Source: an uncultured Kordia sp. (GTDB taxonomy: Bacteria > Bacteroidota > Bacteroidia > Flavobacteriales > Flavobacteriaceae). From it: DNA of 64,000 bases. Made by a program: the position numbers and the translations under genes. The stretch is from positions 1,029,566 through 1,093,565 of the forward strand of contig NZ_CANMEZ010000001.1 of NCBI RefSeq assembly GCF_947496985.1. The letters are read 5' to 3'. Numbering within the stretch: position 1 is the stretch's first letter; each line of letters starts with the position of its first letter. Under the pieces are notes generated by a model that saw only the letters and a list, made by a program, of their open reading frames with translations, was not told the origin of the DNA and did no database searches. This document shows positions 8,031 to 16,720 of this stretch, piece after piece.

Positions 8031-9161
8031 ATGAAGATAGTACAAAAATCTATCAAGTTTCTTACAGTATTAGCAATAGCACTATGTTCTTTTCATAGTT
8101 TCGCTAGTGATACAGACAAAAAACACGACGATCAGAATGATGGTGGTATGATCAATACCAAAGAAGAAGTAGAAGCATACATTCTACACCACATTCAAGA
8201 TTCACACGATTTCAACCTATTCTCTTATACAAGCGATGCTGGAGAAAGAAAACACTTTGGTTTTCCTTTACCAGTAATTGTTTCTACGAGTAATGGTGTT
8301 AAAATGTTCATGTCTTCTGAGTTTCATCACAATGATGACGGACATGTAATTGTTGACAAAGACGGGACGAAATTGACAAAAATTCACGGAAAAATCTACG
8401 AATTAGACGCAGGTGCTGATCATGTAGCATTTGACGCAGATCACCACGCAACAAATGCACACAAAGTATTAGACTTCTCAATTACTAAAAGTGTAATGGG
8501 AGTTTTACTAGTAGGATTGCTATTATTATGGTGGTTCTCTTCACTAGCTCGTCAATACAAGAAAAGACAAGTGCCAACAGGTTTTGGTAGAGTATTAGAG
8601 CCTTTAGTGCTGTATGTAAGAGACGAAATTGCACGTCCAAACATCGGAGAAAAACATTACAGAAGATTTACTGGATATTTAATGACAGTATTTTTCTTCA
8701 TCTGGATATTAAACTTATTAGGGTTAACACCACTTGGATTTAACGTAACAGGTCAGTTAGCAGTAACAGCATGTTTGGCTATCTTCACCTTAGTTATATA
8801 TACAGTAAGTGGAAATAAGCACTATTGGGGACACATCTTATGGATGCCAGGAGTACCAGTTTTAATACGTCCAGTACTAGCTATTATCGAATTAGCAGGA
8901 GCATTGGTAATTAAGCCTTTCTCATTACTAGTTCGTTTATTTGCAAACATATCTGCAGGGCACATTGTAGTAATGAGCTTAATTGCAATTATGTTCACAC
9001 TAAAACAATCATTAGGAGTTGTGGGAGCAACAGGATTGTCTTTAGTATTATCGTTTTTTATCACATTAATAGAAGTGTTAGTAGCTTTCTTACAAGCATA
9101 TATCTTTACAATGCTTTCAGCATTATTCATTGGTATGGCAGTAGAAGAAGCACATCACTAA
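8031..9161 (+). CDS. atpB: F0F1 ATP synthase subunit a
   Basis: A 376-residue subunit a of the membrane proton channel. It has a signal-peptide-like N-terminus (KFLTVLAIALCSFHSFAS) and a long His/Asp-rich periplasmic segment (about residues 30-145) typical of Bacteroidota. The helices follow, with RFTGYLMTVFFFIWILNLLG and the essential Arg in LLVRLFANISAGHI. An in-frame TTG at 8016 would add five residues (MNKSI) and has a GAAGGG stretch upstream; ATG 8031 is preferred for its start codon, but the choice is open. It is first of the atpBEFHAG run. Confidence 0.95.
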   Translation: MKIVQKSIKFLTVLAIALCSFHSFASDTDKKHDDQNDGGMINTKEEVEAYILHHIQDSHDFNLFSYTSDAGERKHFGFPLPVIVSTSNGVKMFMSSEFHHNDDGHVIVDKDGTKLTKIHGKIYELDAGADHVAFDADHHATNAHKVLDFSITKSVMGVLLVGLLLLWWFSSLARQYKKRQVPTGFGRVLEPLVLYVRDEIARPNIGEKHYRRFTGYLMTVFFFIWILNLLGLTPLGFNVTGQLAVTACLAIFTLVIYTVSGNKHYWGHILWMPGVPVLIRPVLAIIELAGALVIKPFSLLVRLFANISAGHIVVMSLIAIMFTLKQSLGVVGATGLSLVLSFFITLIEVLVAFLQAYIFTMLSALFIGMAVEEAHH

Positions 9162-9178
9162 AATAAGAGTTTGTTTAA

Positions 9179-9397
<219 letters not shown>

Positions 9398-9413
9398 GAA
9401 CTGAACAAAGAAA

Positions 9414-9455
9414 TTAAGTATTCTCCTGCAACGGTTGGTTGCAGGAAATACTTAA
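9414..9455 (+). other. Long intercistronic hairpin between atpE and atpF
   Basis: Left arm 9414-9432 and right arm 9438-9455 pair over 18 bp with one bulged base around the loop GGTTG. The stem includes TCCTGCAAC/GTTGCAGGA and TTAAGTATT/AATACTTAA. No U-run follows on the plus strand, so it is not a normal intrinsic terminator. Its place right after the gene for the most abundant subunit fits an RNA stability or processing element, as seen at several operon junctions in other bacteria; that role is inferred. Confidence 0.7.
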
Positions 9456-9494
9456 GAATTAAACAAAACAAACACAATATAATTATAGATTATA

Positions 9495-9995
9495 ATGGAT
9501 AAGTTATTAAATGATTTTTCACCAGGATTATTTTTAGTACAAACAGTACTACTTTTATTATTAATATTCTTAATGATAAAATTCGCTTGGAAGCCTATCT
9601 TAAACTCTTTAAATGAAAGAGAAGAAGGAATTCAAGGAGCTTTAGACGCAGCTGAAAATGCTAAGAAGGAAATGCAAAACCTTCAAGCTGATAACGAAAA
9701 GTTATTAAAAGAAGCGCGTGCAGAAAGAGAAGGAATGCTAAAAGAAGCACGTGAAATCAAAGAAAAAATGATTGCAGACGCTAAAGGTGAAGCGCAAGCG
9801 CAAGCAAGCAAAATGATTGCTCAAGCGCAAGAAAGCATCCGTAGCGAAAAGCAAGCAGCGTTAGCAGAATTAAAAAGCCAAGTAGCAAACATTTCTGTAG
9901 AAATTGCGGAAAAAGTAGTGCGTGGTGAATTAGCAGATAAAGACAAGCAATTATCTTTAGTAGATAAAATGCTTGGAGACGTTACATTAAACTAA
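9495..9995 (+). CDS. atpF: F0F1 ATP synthase subunit b
   Basis: A 166-residue subunit with one N-terminal membrane helix (LFLVQTVLLLLLIFLMIKFAW) followed by a long Ala/Glu/Lys-rich coiled coil (about residues 35-140). This is the peripheral stalk that ties F1 to subunit a. KPILNSLNEREEGI right after the helix is the family's conserved hinge. It lies downstream of the hairpin at 9414 and 13 nt before atpH. Confidence 0.96.
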   Translation: MDKLLNDFSPGLFLVQTVLLLLLIFLMIKFAWKPILNSLNEREEGIQGALDAAENAKKEMQNLQADNEKLLKEARAEREGMLKEAREIKEKMIADAKGEAQAQASKMIAQAQESIRSEKQAALAELKSQVANISVEIAEKVVRGELADKDKQLSLVDKMLGDVTLN

Positions 9996-10008
9996 TAACA
10001 ACAATATC

Positions 10009-10545
10009 ATGGCAGGATCTAGAGCAGCAATACGATATGCAAAAGCTATTTTAGCATTAGCACAAGATCAAAAAGCAGGAGAAGCTGTAGCTAAAGATAT
10101 GGACGGAATCGTAAAAACAGTTGCTAATAGCAAGGACTTACGATTAATGTTAAACAGTCCTATTGTAAAAGCTGAAGTGAAAAAAGCAGCTTTGCAAGAA
10201 ATCTTTACAGGAGTTCATGCGATATCTGAAGGATTAATTGACGTTTTAGTAACCAACAAGCGTGTTGATTTATTAGACGATGTAGCAGCACAATACATTA
10301 CGTTATTTGATGCATCTCAAGGAAAAGAAAAAGCAGTAGTTACTACAGCAGTTCCTTTAACAGCAGCATTAAGAGACAAAGTATTAAAAAAGGTAAAAGA
10401 CCTTACGGGTAACCAAGTAACAATAGAAAACAAAATCGACGAAAGTATCATCGGTGGATTTATTCTACGTGTAGGCGATTTGCAATATAACGCAAGTATC
10501 GCAAACCAATTGAATACACTAAAACGATCTTTCTCTCAAAATTAA
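10009..10545 (+). CDS. atpH: F0F1 ATP synthase subunit delta
   Basis: A 178-residue delta (OSCP) subunit. The N-terminal helical domain begins SRAAIRYAKAILALAQ, and the C-terminal part has the family signature around NKIDESIIGGFILRVGD (about residues 140-156). It binds the top of F1 and connects to subunit b. It is 12 nt upstream of atpA. Confidence 0.96.
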   Translation: MAGSRAAIRYAKAILALAQDQKAGEAVAKDMDGIVKTVANSKDLRLMLNSPIVKAEVKKAALQEIFTGVHAISEGLIDVLVTNKRVDLLDDVAAQYITLFDASQGKEKAVVTTAVPLTAALRDKVLKKVKDLTGNQVTIENKIDESIIGGFILRVGDLQYNASIANQLNTLKRSFSQN

Positions 10546-10557
10546 ATACTAAATAAA

Positions 10558-12135
10558 ATGGCAGAAGTTAAAGCTGCTGAGGTATCAGCAATATTAAAAA
10601 AACAACTATCAGGATTTGAAGCTACTGCTTCACTTGACGAAGTTGGAACTGTACTACAAGTTGGTGATGGTATCGCTCGTGTTTACGGATTGGCTAACGC
10701 TCAATATGGAGAATTAGTAGAATTCGAATCAGGCATGGAAGGTATCGTATTGAACCTTGAAGAAGACAATGTTGGTGTGGTATTACTAGGACCTTCTAAA
10801 GAAGTAATAGAAGGAGCAACAGTAAAACGTACACAACGTATCGCTTCTATTAAGGTAGGAGAGGAAATGGTAGGACGTGTAGTTGATACACTTGGAAATC
10901 CAATTGATGGTAAAGGACCAATCGGAGGTAAATTATACGAAATGCCTTTAGAGCGTAAAGCACCAGGGGTAATTTTCCGTCAACCAGTAAATGAACCATT
11001 ACAAACAGGAATCAAATCTATTGATGCGATGATTCCAGTAGGTAGAGGACAACGTGAGTTGGTAATTGGTGACCGTCAAACAGGAAAAACAACAGTATGT
11101 TTAGATACAATTCTTAACCAAAAAGAATTCTATGATGCTGGCGAACCTGTATTTTGTATCTATGTAGCTATCGGACAAAAAGCGTCTACAGTAGCTGCAA
11201 TTGCAAAAACATTAGAAGAAAAAGGAGCTTTAGCATATACAGTAATTGTTGCTGCTAACGCATCAGATCCTGCACCAATGCAGGTATACGCACCATTTGC
11301 TGGAGCGGCTATCGGAGAGTACTTCCGTGATACTGGTCGTCCTGCATTAATCGTGTATGATGATTTATCAAAACAAGCAGTTGCATATCGTGAGGTATCG
11401 TTATTATTACGTCGTCCACCAGGTCGTGAGGCATATCCAGGGGATGTTTTTTACCTTCACTCTCGTTTATTAGAGCGTGCTGCAAAAGTAATTGCAGATG
11501 ATGGTATCGCAAAAGATATGAATGACTTACCAGAGTCATTAAAGCCAGTTGTAAAAGGTGGTGGATCTTTAACAGCATTACCAATCATTGAAACGCAAGC
11601 AGGAGATGTATCTGCATATATTCCAACTAACGTAATTTCTATTACTGATGGACAGATATTCTTAGATGGTGATTTATTTAACTCTGGTGTTCGTCCAGCT
11701 ATTAACGTAGGTATCTCTGTATCACGTGTAGGAGGTTCGGCTCAGATTAAATCAATGAAAAAAGTAGCAGGTACGTTAAAACTTGATCAAGCGCAGTTCC
11801 GTGAATTAGAAGCATTCGCAAAATTTGGTTCTGACTTAGATGCAGTTACATTAAATGTAATTAACAAAGGTAAGCGTAACGTTGAGATCTTAAAGCAAGC
11901 GCAAAACGATCCGTATACAGTAGAAGATCAGGTTGCAATTATCTATGCTGGATCTAAAAACTTATTAAAAGATGTTCCTGTAAACAAAGTAAAAGAATTC
12001 GAAAGAGATTTCATTGAGTTCTTAAACGCAAAACACAGAGGTGTTTTAGATACCTTAAAAGCAGGGAAACTAACAGACGAAGTTACAGACACGTTAACAC
12101 AGGTTTGTAAAGAAATGTCTGCGAAATATAACTAG
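10558..12135 (+). CDS. atpA: F0F1 ATP synthase subunit alpha
   Basis: A 525-residue alpha subunit with a P-loop GDRQTGKTT at 171-179 and the signature ending [17 protein letters not shown] near residue 380. The alpha subunit binds nucleotide without catalysing hydrolysis and forms the hexamer with beta. The beta and epsilon genes (atpD, atpC) are not in the window; in Bacteroidota they form a separate unit elsewhere. A 115-bp gap rich in inverted repeats separates it from atpG. Confidence 0.98.
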   Translation: MAEVKAAEVSAILKKQLSGFEATASLDEVGTVLQVGDGIARVYGLANAQYGELVEFESGMEGIVLNLEEDNVGVVLLGPSKEVIEGATVKRTQRIASIKVGEEMVGRVVDTLGNPIDGKGPIGGKLYEMPLERKAPGVIFRQPVNEPLQTGIKSIDAMIPVGRGQRELVIGDRQTGKTTVCLDTILNQKEFYDAGEPVFCIYVAIGQKASTVAAIAKTLEEKGALAYTVIVAANASDPAPMQVYAPFAGAAIGEYFRDTGRPALIVYDDLSKQAVAYREVSLLLRRPPGREAYPGDVFYLHSRLLERAAKVIADDGIAKDMNDLPESLKPVVKGGGSLTALPIIETQAGDVSAYIPTNVISITDGQIFLDGDLFNSGVRPAINVGISVSRVGGSAQIKSMKKVAGTLKLDQAQFRELEAFAKFGSDLDAVTLNVINKGKRNVEILKQAQNDPYTVEDQVAIIYAGSKNLLKDVPVNKVKEFERDFIEFLNAKHRGVLDTLKAGKLTDEVTDTLTQVCKEMSAKYN

Positions 12136-12138
12136 TAA

Positions 12139-12244
12139 TTAGTATTGAGTACAAAGTATTGAGATATCAGTACTTTGTACTTTCAACATAAAATATAGTA
12201 TAGTGTATAAGTCTCAAGACTAATTGCTCAATACTCAATACTAA
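12139..12244 (+). repeat. Nested inverted repeats between atpA and atpG
   Basis: An inner perfect 11-bp hairpin AGTACAAAGTA (12148-12158)/TACTTTGTACT (12171-12181) overlaps the left arm of an outer perfect 13-bp pair TTAGTATTGAGTA (12139-12151)/TACTCAATACTAA (12232-12244). The outer pair nearly fills the intergenic space. Because the arms share AGTA, the two folds compete at their edges. The sequence is built from TAGTATTGAGTA-type units, suggesting a repeat-derived insert. It has no U-run. Confidence 0.65.
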
Positions 12245-12250
12245 AAACAA

Positions 12251-13111
12251 ATGGCAAACTTAAAAGAAATACGTAATAGAATTAGTTCTGTAAAATCAAC
12301 AATGCAGATCACGAGTGCTATGAAAATGGTATCGGCGGCAAAGTTGAAAAAAGCACAAGATGCGATCACTGCGATGCGTCCGTATGCTAACAAACTTACA
12401 GAATTATTACAAAGTTTAAGTGCAACACTTGATGCAGATAGTGGAAGTAAATACTCTACGCAGCGTGAAGTAAATAAAGTACTTATCGTAGCTATTACAT
12501 CTAACAGAGGATTATGTGGAGCGTTTAACTCTAACATTATCAAACAATCCAATCGTTTAATCAACGAAACGTACGCAGGTAAACAAGTTGATGTATTAAC
12601 GATTGGTAAAAAAGGAAACGATATCTTATCTAAAACAAACACAATTATTGAAAATCGTAGTGATGTTTTTGATGCGTTAACTTTCGATAATATTGCTGAA
12701 ATAGCTGAAAAGCTAATGGAATTATTTGTAGACGGATCATATGATAAAATCGAGATCATTTATAATAAATTCAAAAATGCTGCAACACAAATCGTAATGA
12801 CGGAACAATTTTTACCAATTGTACCGATGGAAGCTGATTCAAGTGTTCAATTGGATTATGTTTTTGAGCCATCAAAAGCAGAAATCGTTGAGGAGTTGAT
12901 TCCAAAATCATTAAAAACACAATTGTACAAAGGAATCAGAGATTCTTTCGCAAGTGAGCATGGTGCGCGTATGACTGCGATGCACAAAGCAACAGATAAT
13001 GCAGGAGAATTAAGAGATTCGTTAACACTAACGTACAACAAAGCACGACAAGCTGCCATTACAAACGAAATCTTAGAAATCGTTGGTGGAGCGGAAGCGT
13101 TGAACAACTAA
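12251..13111 (+). CDS. atpG: F0F1 ATP synthase subunit gamma
   Basis: A 286-residue central-shaft subunit. The N-terminal helix LKEIRNRISSVKSTMQITSA and the C-terminal helix (AMHKATDNAGELRDSLTLTY, then QAAITNEILEIVGGAEAL) are the antiparallel coiled coil that rotates inside F1. It is the last gene of the cluster; a strong terminator follows at 13154. Confidence 0.97.
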   Translation: MANLKEIRNRISSVKSTMQITSAMKMVSAAKLKKAQDAITAMRPYANKLTELLQSLSATLDADSGSKYSTQREVNKVLIVAITSNRGLCGAFNSNIIKQSNRLINETYAGKQVDVLTIGKKGNDILSKTNTIIENRSDVFDALTFDNIAEIAEKLMELFVDGSYDKIEIIYNKFKNAATQIVMTEQFLPIVPMEADSSVQLDYVFEPSKAEIVEELIPKSLKTQLYKGIRDSFASEHGARMTAMHKATDNAGELRDSLTLTYNKARQAAITNEILEIVGGAEALNN

Positions 13112-13114
13112 GCA

Positions 13115-13137
13115 TACACTTCGAGTGCCTCAGTGTA
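13115..13137. repeat. Dispersed palindrome, GAG-TGC-CTC core (after atpG)
   Basis: TACACT (13115-13120) pairs with AGTGTA (13132-13137) around TC-GAG-TGC-CTC. The core is the reverse complement of CTGAGGCACTCGAAG found at 20506-20520 and inside the coding region at 14817-14865. The arms differ from those copies but still pair with each other. Confidence 0.6.
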
Positions 13138-13153
13138 CTCACATTATAAAATT

Positions 13154-13186
13154 AAAAACCTCATGGAAACATGAGGTTTTTTGTTT
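13154..13186 (+). terminator. Intrinsic terminator of the atp operon
   Basis: AAAAACCTCAT (13154-13164), loop GGAAAC, ATGAGGTTTTTT (13171-13182), then a T-rich tail. The 11-bp stem with its U-run follows atpG by about 40 nt. The A-rich left side also gives a T-run on the opposite strand. Confidence 0.88.
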
Positions 13187-13216
13187 AATTACAAAAATGT
13201 TCTCGTTTAGTATTGT

Positions 13217-13361
13217 GTCTGTCTTCAGAAATAATGAACTAGCAAACGGAATTGCGAAGTGCAGCTTCAAGCATGAAGTATAGCTAGAGAATGGTGCATA
13301 GCAATTTCCTATAGACAGACTTGATTTTTTGGTTCGTTTTTTATCAAGAAAAAATGAACGT
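13217..13361 (+). repeat. Structured repeat element, copy 1
   Basis: A ~145-nt element, also present at 16721-16866 in the same orientation. Visible helices: GTCTGTCT (13217-13224)/AGACAGAC (13313-13320); GGAATTGC/GCAATTTCC with one bulge; a GCTTCA-AGCA-TGAAGT hairpin; CTTGAT (13320-13325)/ATCAAG (13343-13348); and an 11-bp helix 13332-13342/13349-13359. The last two interleave, so they must alternate or form a pseudoknot. The outer arms differ from copy 2 yet still pair. Its role is unknown; it ends about 90 nt before the next gene's promoter. Confidence 0.65.
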
Positions 13362-13449
13362 ATGTAATAAATTCAAATTTGACATGTAAATTTCATCGAA
13401 AAACACACGTTAAAACCCAAACTTGCACTTTACTAAAACCACCAATCCA

Positions 13450-13457
13450 TATCTTTG
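13450..13457 (+). promoter_or_regulatory. -7 promoter box (TATCTTTG) of the TPR/AraC regulator
   Basis: TATCTTTG is a full match to TAnnTTTG. A transcript starting a few bases downstream would have a leader of about 15 nt to ATG 13479. The in-frame TTG at 13455 is part of this box, so it is not the translation start. Confidence 0.65.
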
Positions 13458-13478
13458 CAAAAAATCGCTAGAAACTTC

Positions 13479-15245
13479 ATGAACCAAAAACCCCCGTATT
13501 TCCTTTTTCTTTTCCTCTGTTTTAGTATAAATACATTTCTAAACGCACAACCACAAAATGATTCTTTGGCGAAGTATGATTATAAAGAACTTAGGGCTTT
13601 AAGAAAAAAACATCAATACTCAAATTTAAAGCTAACAAAAATATACATTGATAGATATTTAGAACTTGCTAAAAAGAATAATGACACAATAAGAATTTCG
13701 TATGGTTTTTTCTTTCTTTCTCATTATTATGGAGTAGAAAAAGATAAAAAAAAAGCATTAAATTTTTTAGATAGTGTTATAGTATATAGTATAGGTAGAA
13801 ATGATAAATATCAACCAGCATTAGCTTATAAAAATAAAGGTGTTTATTTATACGAACAAGGAGGAAATAAAAGAGCTATTGGTAATTTTTTTAAAGCTTT
13901 ACAAGTTCTTAAAACTAATAAAAATGTATTATTGGAATTAGAGGTAAGAAATGCAATAATAGTATTGAAAACAAATTGGAGAGCTAATGAGGAAACCCTT
14001 AATTTTCAAAAAGAAAACATACAATTTGTTATAAATAATAAAGATAGTATTCTCGATTTTGAAAAAACCTATTTATATGCTCTAGGAAATTTGTCTAAAG
14101 AGTATATAAGGAATAAAAAATATAAAGAAGGACTTGAAACAATTTTTAAGGGAATTTTAGAGTCAATTAAATATAAAGACACTTTAGAATATTATGATTT
14201 TGTCTCTAATGCTGGAGCAGCATACTATTATTTAAAAAATTACCAAACAGCAATTGATAGTTTACAAAAAGCATTGCCCTACGAAAGTTATCATGGAAAA
14301 GCAATGGGAAACTACTATCTCGGCAAAAGCTACGACAAACTCAATCAACCAGAAAAAGCACAGATTCACTTTCTAAAAACAGATTCTATCTATCAAGTTA
14401 CGAAAGATATTTTCCCAGAAATGCGGATTGCCTATGAACACATCATCGATTATTACAAAAGTAAAAATGATACTGAAAATCAAATCAAATATTATGATCG
14501 TTTGATAGAAACTGATAAAATCATTGATTCTACCTATACGTATGTTGCAAATACTATAGAAAAGAAATTCGACACACCACAAGCCATTGCAGAGCGTGCA
14601 CGCTTAGTAGAGGAAGCTAAAGCCAATGAAAACTCTTGGAAATACAGTTTTGGAATTATCAGTGCTGCTTTGTTAGCAATTTCAGGAGTATTATTCTATG
14701 TATATCGTCGTCAAAAATATTACAAGCAACGTTTTGAGAATATTATGAGTGCTGAGGTTCTCGAAGCGCAGAAACAAAAAGACACTTCGGCTCCGCTTAT
14801 TGTTGACTCAGAGATTCTCGAAGCGCATTCTGAGGCACTCGAAGCGCATTCTGAGGCACTCGAAGAGAAAGACATAGGAATTTCAGAAACCATCGTAAAA
14901 AGCATTCTAAAAGGCTTGTCTAAATTTGAAGCATCAAAAGGTTGTAGAAAGCAAGTTACGCTCACAGCGCTAGCTAAAAACCTTGAAACGAATCCAAAAT
15001 ACTTATCGAAAGTCATCAATTGGCATTATGAAAAAAACTTTACGAGTTATATCAATGAATTGCGTGTACAATATGCTATTTTAAAACTAAAAGAAGAAGC
15101 TGTTTTTAGAAACTATACCATAAAAGCAATCGCGCAAGAAGTCGGTTTTAAAAGCGCCGAATCTTTCTCAAAAACCTTCTACAAGGTCACAGGAATTTAT
15201 CCTTCGTATTTTGTAAAACAACTCAATAAATATCAAAATAGTTAG
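13479..15245 (+). CDS. TPR-transmembrane-AraC-type regulator
   Basis: A 588-residue protein with a signal peptide (PPYFLFLFLCFSINTFLNAQ), a TPR-like helical sensor (about 60-375), one membrane helix (SFGIISAALLAISGVLFYVY) and a C-terminal AraC-type DNA-binding domain (ALAKNLETNPKYLSKVINW, then IAQEVGFKSAESFSKTFYKV). Flavobacteria have many such one-component regulators that sense in the periplasm and bind DNA in the cytoplasm. The linker after the membrane helix contains the heptad LEAHSEA twice, encoded by a copy of an intergenic repeat (14817-14865). ATG 13479 is chosen because TTG 13455 lies in the promoter box. Targets are unknown. Confidence 0.85.
   Translation: MNQKPPYFLFLFLCFSINTFLNAQPQNDSLAKYDYKELRALRKKHQYSNLKLTKIYIDRYLELAKKNNDTIRISYGFFFLSHYYGVEKDKKKALNFLDSVIVYSIGRNDKYQPALAYKNKGVYLYEQGGNKRAIGNFFKALQVLKTNKNVLLELEVRNAIIVLKTNWRANEETLNFQKENIQFVINNKDSILDFEKTYLYALGNLSKEYIRNKKYKEGLETIFKGILESIKYKDTLEYYDFVSNAGAAYYYLKNYQTAIDSLQKALPYESYHGKAMGNYYLGKSYDKLNQPEKAQIHFLKTDSIYQVTKDIFPEMRIAYEHIIDYYKSKNDTENQIKYYDRLIETDKIIDSTYTYVANTIEKKFDTPQAIAERARLVEEAKANENSWKYSFGIISAALLAISGVLFYVYRRQKYYKQRFENIMSAEVLEAQKQKDTSAPLIVDSEILEAHSEALEAHSEALEEKDIGISETIVKSILKGLSKFEASKGCRKQVTLTALAKNLETNPKYLSKVINWHYEKNFTSYINELRVQYAILKLKEEAVFRNYTIKAIAQEVGFKSAESFSKTFYKVTGIYPSYFVKQLNKYQNS
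14817..14865 (+). repeat. 21-bp tandem repeat inside the regulator gene, derived from an intergenic palindrome
   Basis: CTCGAAGCGCATTCTGAGGC plus A is repeated exactly at 14817-14837 and 14838-14858, and a partial third unit starts at 14859. It encodes LEAHSEA units. CTGAGGCACTCGAAG within it is identical to the intergenic copy at 20506-20520. Just upstream, GACACTTCGGCTCCGCTTA resembles the reverse complement of the intergenic copy at 15781, and GCTGAGGTTCTCGAAG (14751-14766) is another diverged copy. Confidence 0.75.
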
Positions 15246-15264
15246 ACTTTTCATCTCTAACGTC

Positions 15265-15285
15265 ATTCTGAACTAAATTCAGGAT
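15265..15285. repeat. Short palindrome ATTCTGAACTAAATTCAGGAT
   Basis: CTGAA and TTCAG are inverted around CTAAA, 20 nt past the stop codon of the regulator. It resembles a second family of intergenic flavobacterial repeats (CTGAACTNNNTTCAG). A worn relative may lie near 18015-18035. It may act as a weak transcript-end hairpin. Confidence 0.45.
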
Positions 15286-15311
15286 CAGATTATAAAACTC
15301 TTGAATCTAAA

Positions 15312-15632
15312 TTACTTCGCAATAATCCCTAACAAAAGTGCGCCAGTTATAATAATATAGCCTAAATACAAATACCAAGGATGTTTTGCATCATCAGTCA
15401 CAGCTTCAATTCTATCTTGTGTGCGTCTAGGAAACACAGCAATATTTGTTTCTAATCTTTTGCAAGAAGAACAATCTACATAAATTTCTCTGCTCAACGC
15501 AAAAGGTAAAATCTTTAGCATAAAGAATTTTGAATACACCTTTACCGTTAATGATTCTTCAGTATCACACTTATCGCAAGCAGTTCTTTTAATCACTTCA
15601 TCTGCAATCAATCGTTTTCCAACTCCAATCAT
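15312..15632 (-). CDS. Small membrane protein with two CxxC pairs
   Basis: A 106-residue protein not assigned to a family. CDKC (about residues 19-22) and CSSC (about 54-57) are spaced like a zinc ribbon, and a single membrane helix (WYLYLGYIIITGALLLGIIA) ends the protein. The likely topology is a cytoplasmic zinc-binding head with a C-terminal anchor. It is transcribed alone, convergent with the regulator at 13479. Confidence 0.65.
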   Translation of the reverse strand: MIGVGKRLIADEVIKRTACDKCDTEESLTVKVYSKFFMLKILPFALSREIYVDCSSCKRLETNIAVFPRRTQDRIEAVTDDAKHPWYLYLGYIIITGALLLGIIAK

Positions 15633-15780
15633 GGATATAAATTTTTAGGGAATTACTATGAAAACAAAAATAGATAAAAAATAAGTTAGAAATTAAAAGT
15701 TCAAAATTGTGAGTTTTTGAGTGAAATAAAAGATTAAGAATAAAGAAGTTACAAAATAGCGAACCCACAAAAAAATCAAA

Positions 15781-15817
15781 AAATGTTCACGCTGAGCGGA
15801 GTCGAAGTGTAACATTT
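15781..15817. repeat. Dispersed palindrome, CTGAGCGGAGTCGAA core
   Basis: AAATGTTCAC pairs with GTG-T-AACATTT (one bulge) around GCTGAGCGGAGTCGAA. It is the same family as 866-916 and 35119-35140. It lies about 45 nt before the hydrolase start at 15862, in the divergent gap 15633-15861 that holds no other feature I can name. Confidence 0.6.
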
Positions 15818-15861
15818 TCAAAAAACTGTATCTAAAGGGAAAATCAAAACAAAAAAAACAG

Positions 15862-16704
15862 ATGAATACTTTACAAAAACTCACAATAATAGTATGTATG
15901 ATTATTTCCTTTACAGGAATTTCACAAGAAAAATCATTTCAAGTAGAAGTCATAGGAAAAGGAGATCCAGTATTATTATTTCCTGGATTTAGTTGCACAG
16001 GCGATGTTTGGGATGAAACCGTAAAAGAACTTTCAAAAAACCACGAATGTCACGTATTTACCTTTGCAGGATTTGGAAACGTGCCAGCAATTGAATCGCC
16101 TTGGTTAGAAACAATCAAAAATGATCTTTCAACATATGTAGTTCGAAAAAAATTACAAAAACCAACAATTATCGGACACAGCATGGGTGGTTCGTTAGCA
16201 TTATGGTTAGCTTCAGCGAAACCAGAGTCCTATAAAAAACTAATCATTGTAGACGGATTACCTAGTATTGGCGCATTAATGATTCCTAATTTTTCAAGTG
16301 ATAAAGTAACTTATGACAATCCATTTGCAAAACAGCAATTAGCAATGGAAGCTGAACCTTTTAAACAAATGGCAACGCAAATGGCAGCAGGAATGACGCT
16401 AAACAAAGAAAAACAACCGATAGTAGCCAATTGGATGATTAAAGCAGACCGAAAAACATACGTGTATGGGTATGTAGATTTAATGAAATTGGATCTTAGA
16501 GAAACGATTCAAAACATAAAAATACCTGTAACAATTATGGCAGCGGTAAGTCTTTATCCAAAAAAACAAGTACAAGAATTATATACAAAACAATATCAAA
16601 AACTAACAAAAAAAGAAATCATATATGTGAATGATTCGGCACACTTTATTATGTTTGACAAACAAGATTGGTTTATCAATCAGGTTCAAAAGCTGATAAA
16701 ATAG
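15862..16704 (+). CDS. Secreted alpha/beta hydrolase
   Basis: A 280-residue protein with an N-terminal signal peptide (LTIIVCMIISFTGISQE). It has the oxyanion strand VLLFPGFSCTGDVW, the nucleophile elbow GHSMGGS (Ser about residue 105) and a C-terminal DSAHFIMFDK with the catalytic His. It belongs to the broad family of small alpha/beta hydrolases; the substrate cannot be told. It is followed by copy 2 of the structured repeat. Confidence 0.82.
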   Translation: MNTLQKLTIIVCMIISFTGISQEKSFQVEVIGKGDPVLLFPGFSCTGDVWDETVKELSKNHECHVFTFAGFGNVPAIESPWLETIKNDLSTYVVRKKLQKPTIIGHSMGGSLALWLASAKPESYKKLIIVDGLPSIGALMIPNFSSDKVTYDNPFAKQQLAMEAEPFKQMATQMAAGMTLNKEKQPIVANWMIKADRKTYVYGYVDLMKLDLRETIQNIKIPVTIMAAVSLYPKKQVQELYTKQYQKLTKKEIIYVNDSAHFIMFDKQDWFINQVQKLIK

Positions 16705-16720
16705 TTAGAAAGGTAAAAAT

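Noticed and set aside
9414..9455. Intrinsic terminator between atpE and atpF
   Set aside because: No U-run follows on the plus strand and the operon clearly continues; recorded as an intercistronic hairpin instead.
11309..11584. Minus-strand open frame inside atpA
   Set aside because: Shadow of the conserved plus-strand gene; no independent support.
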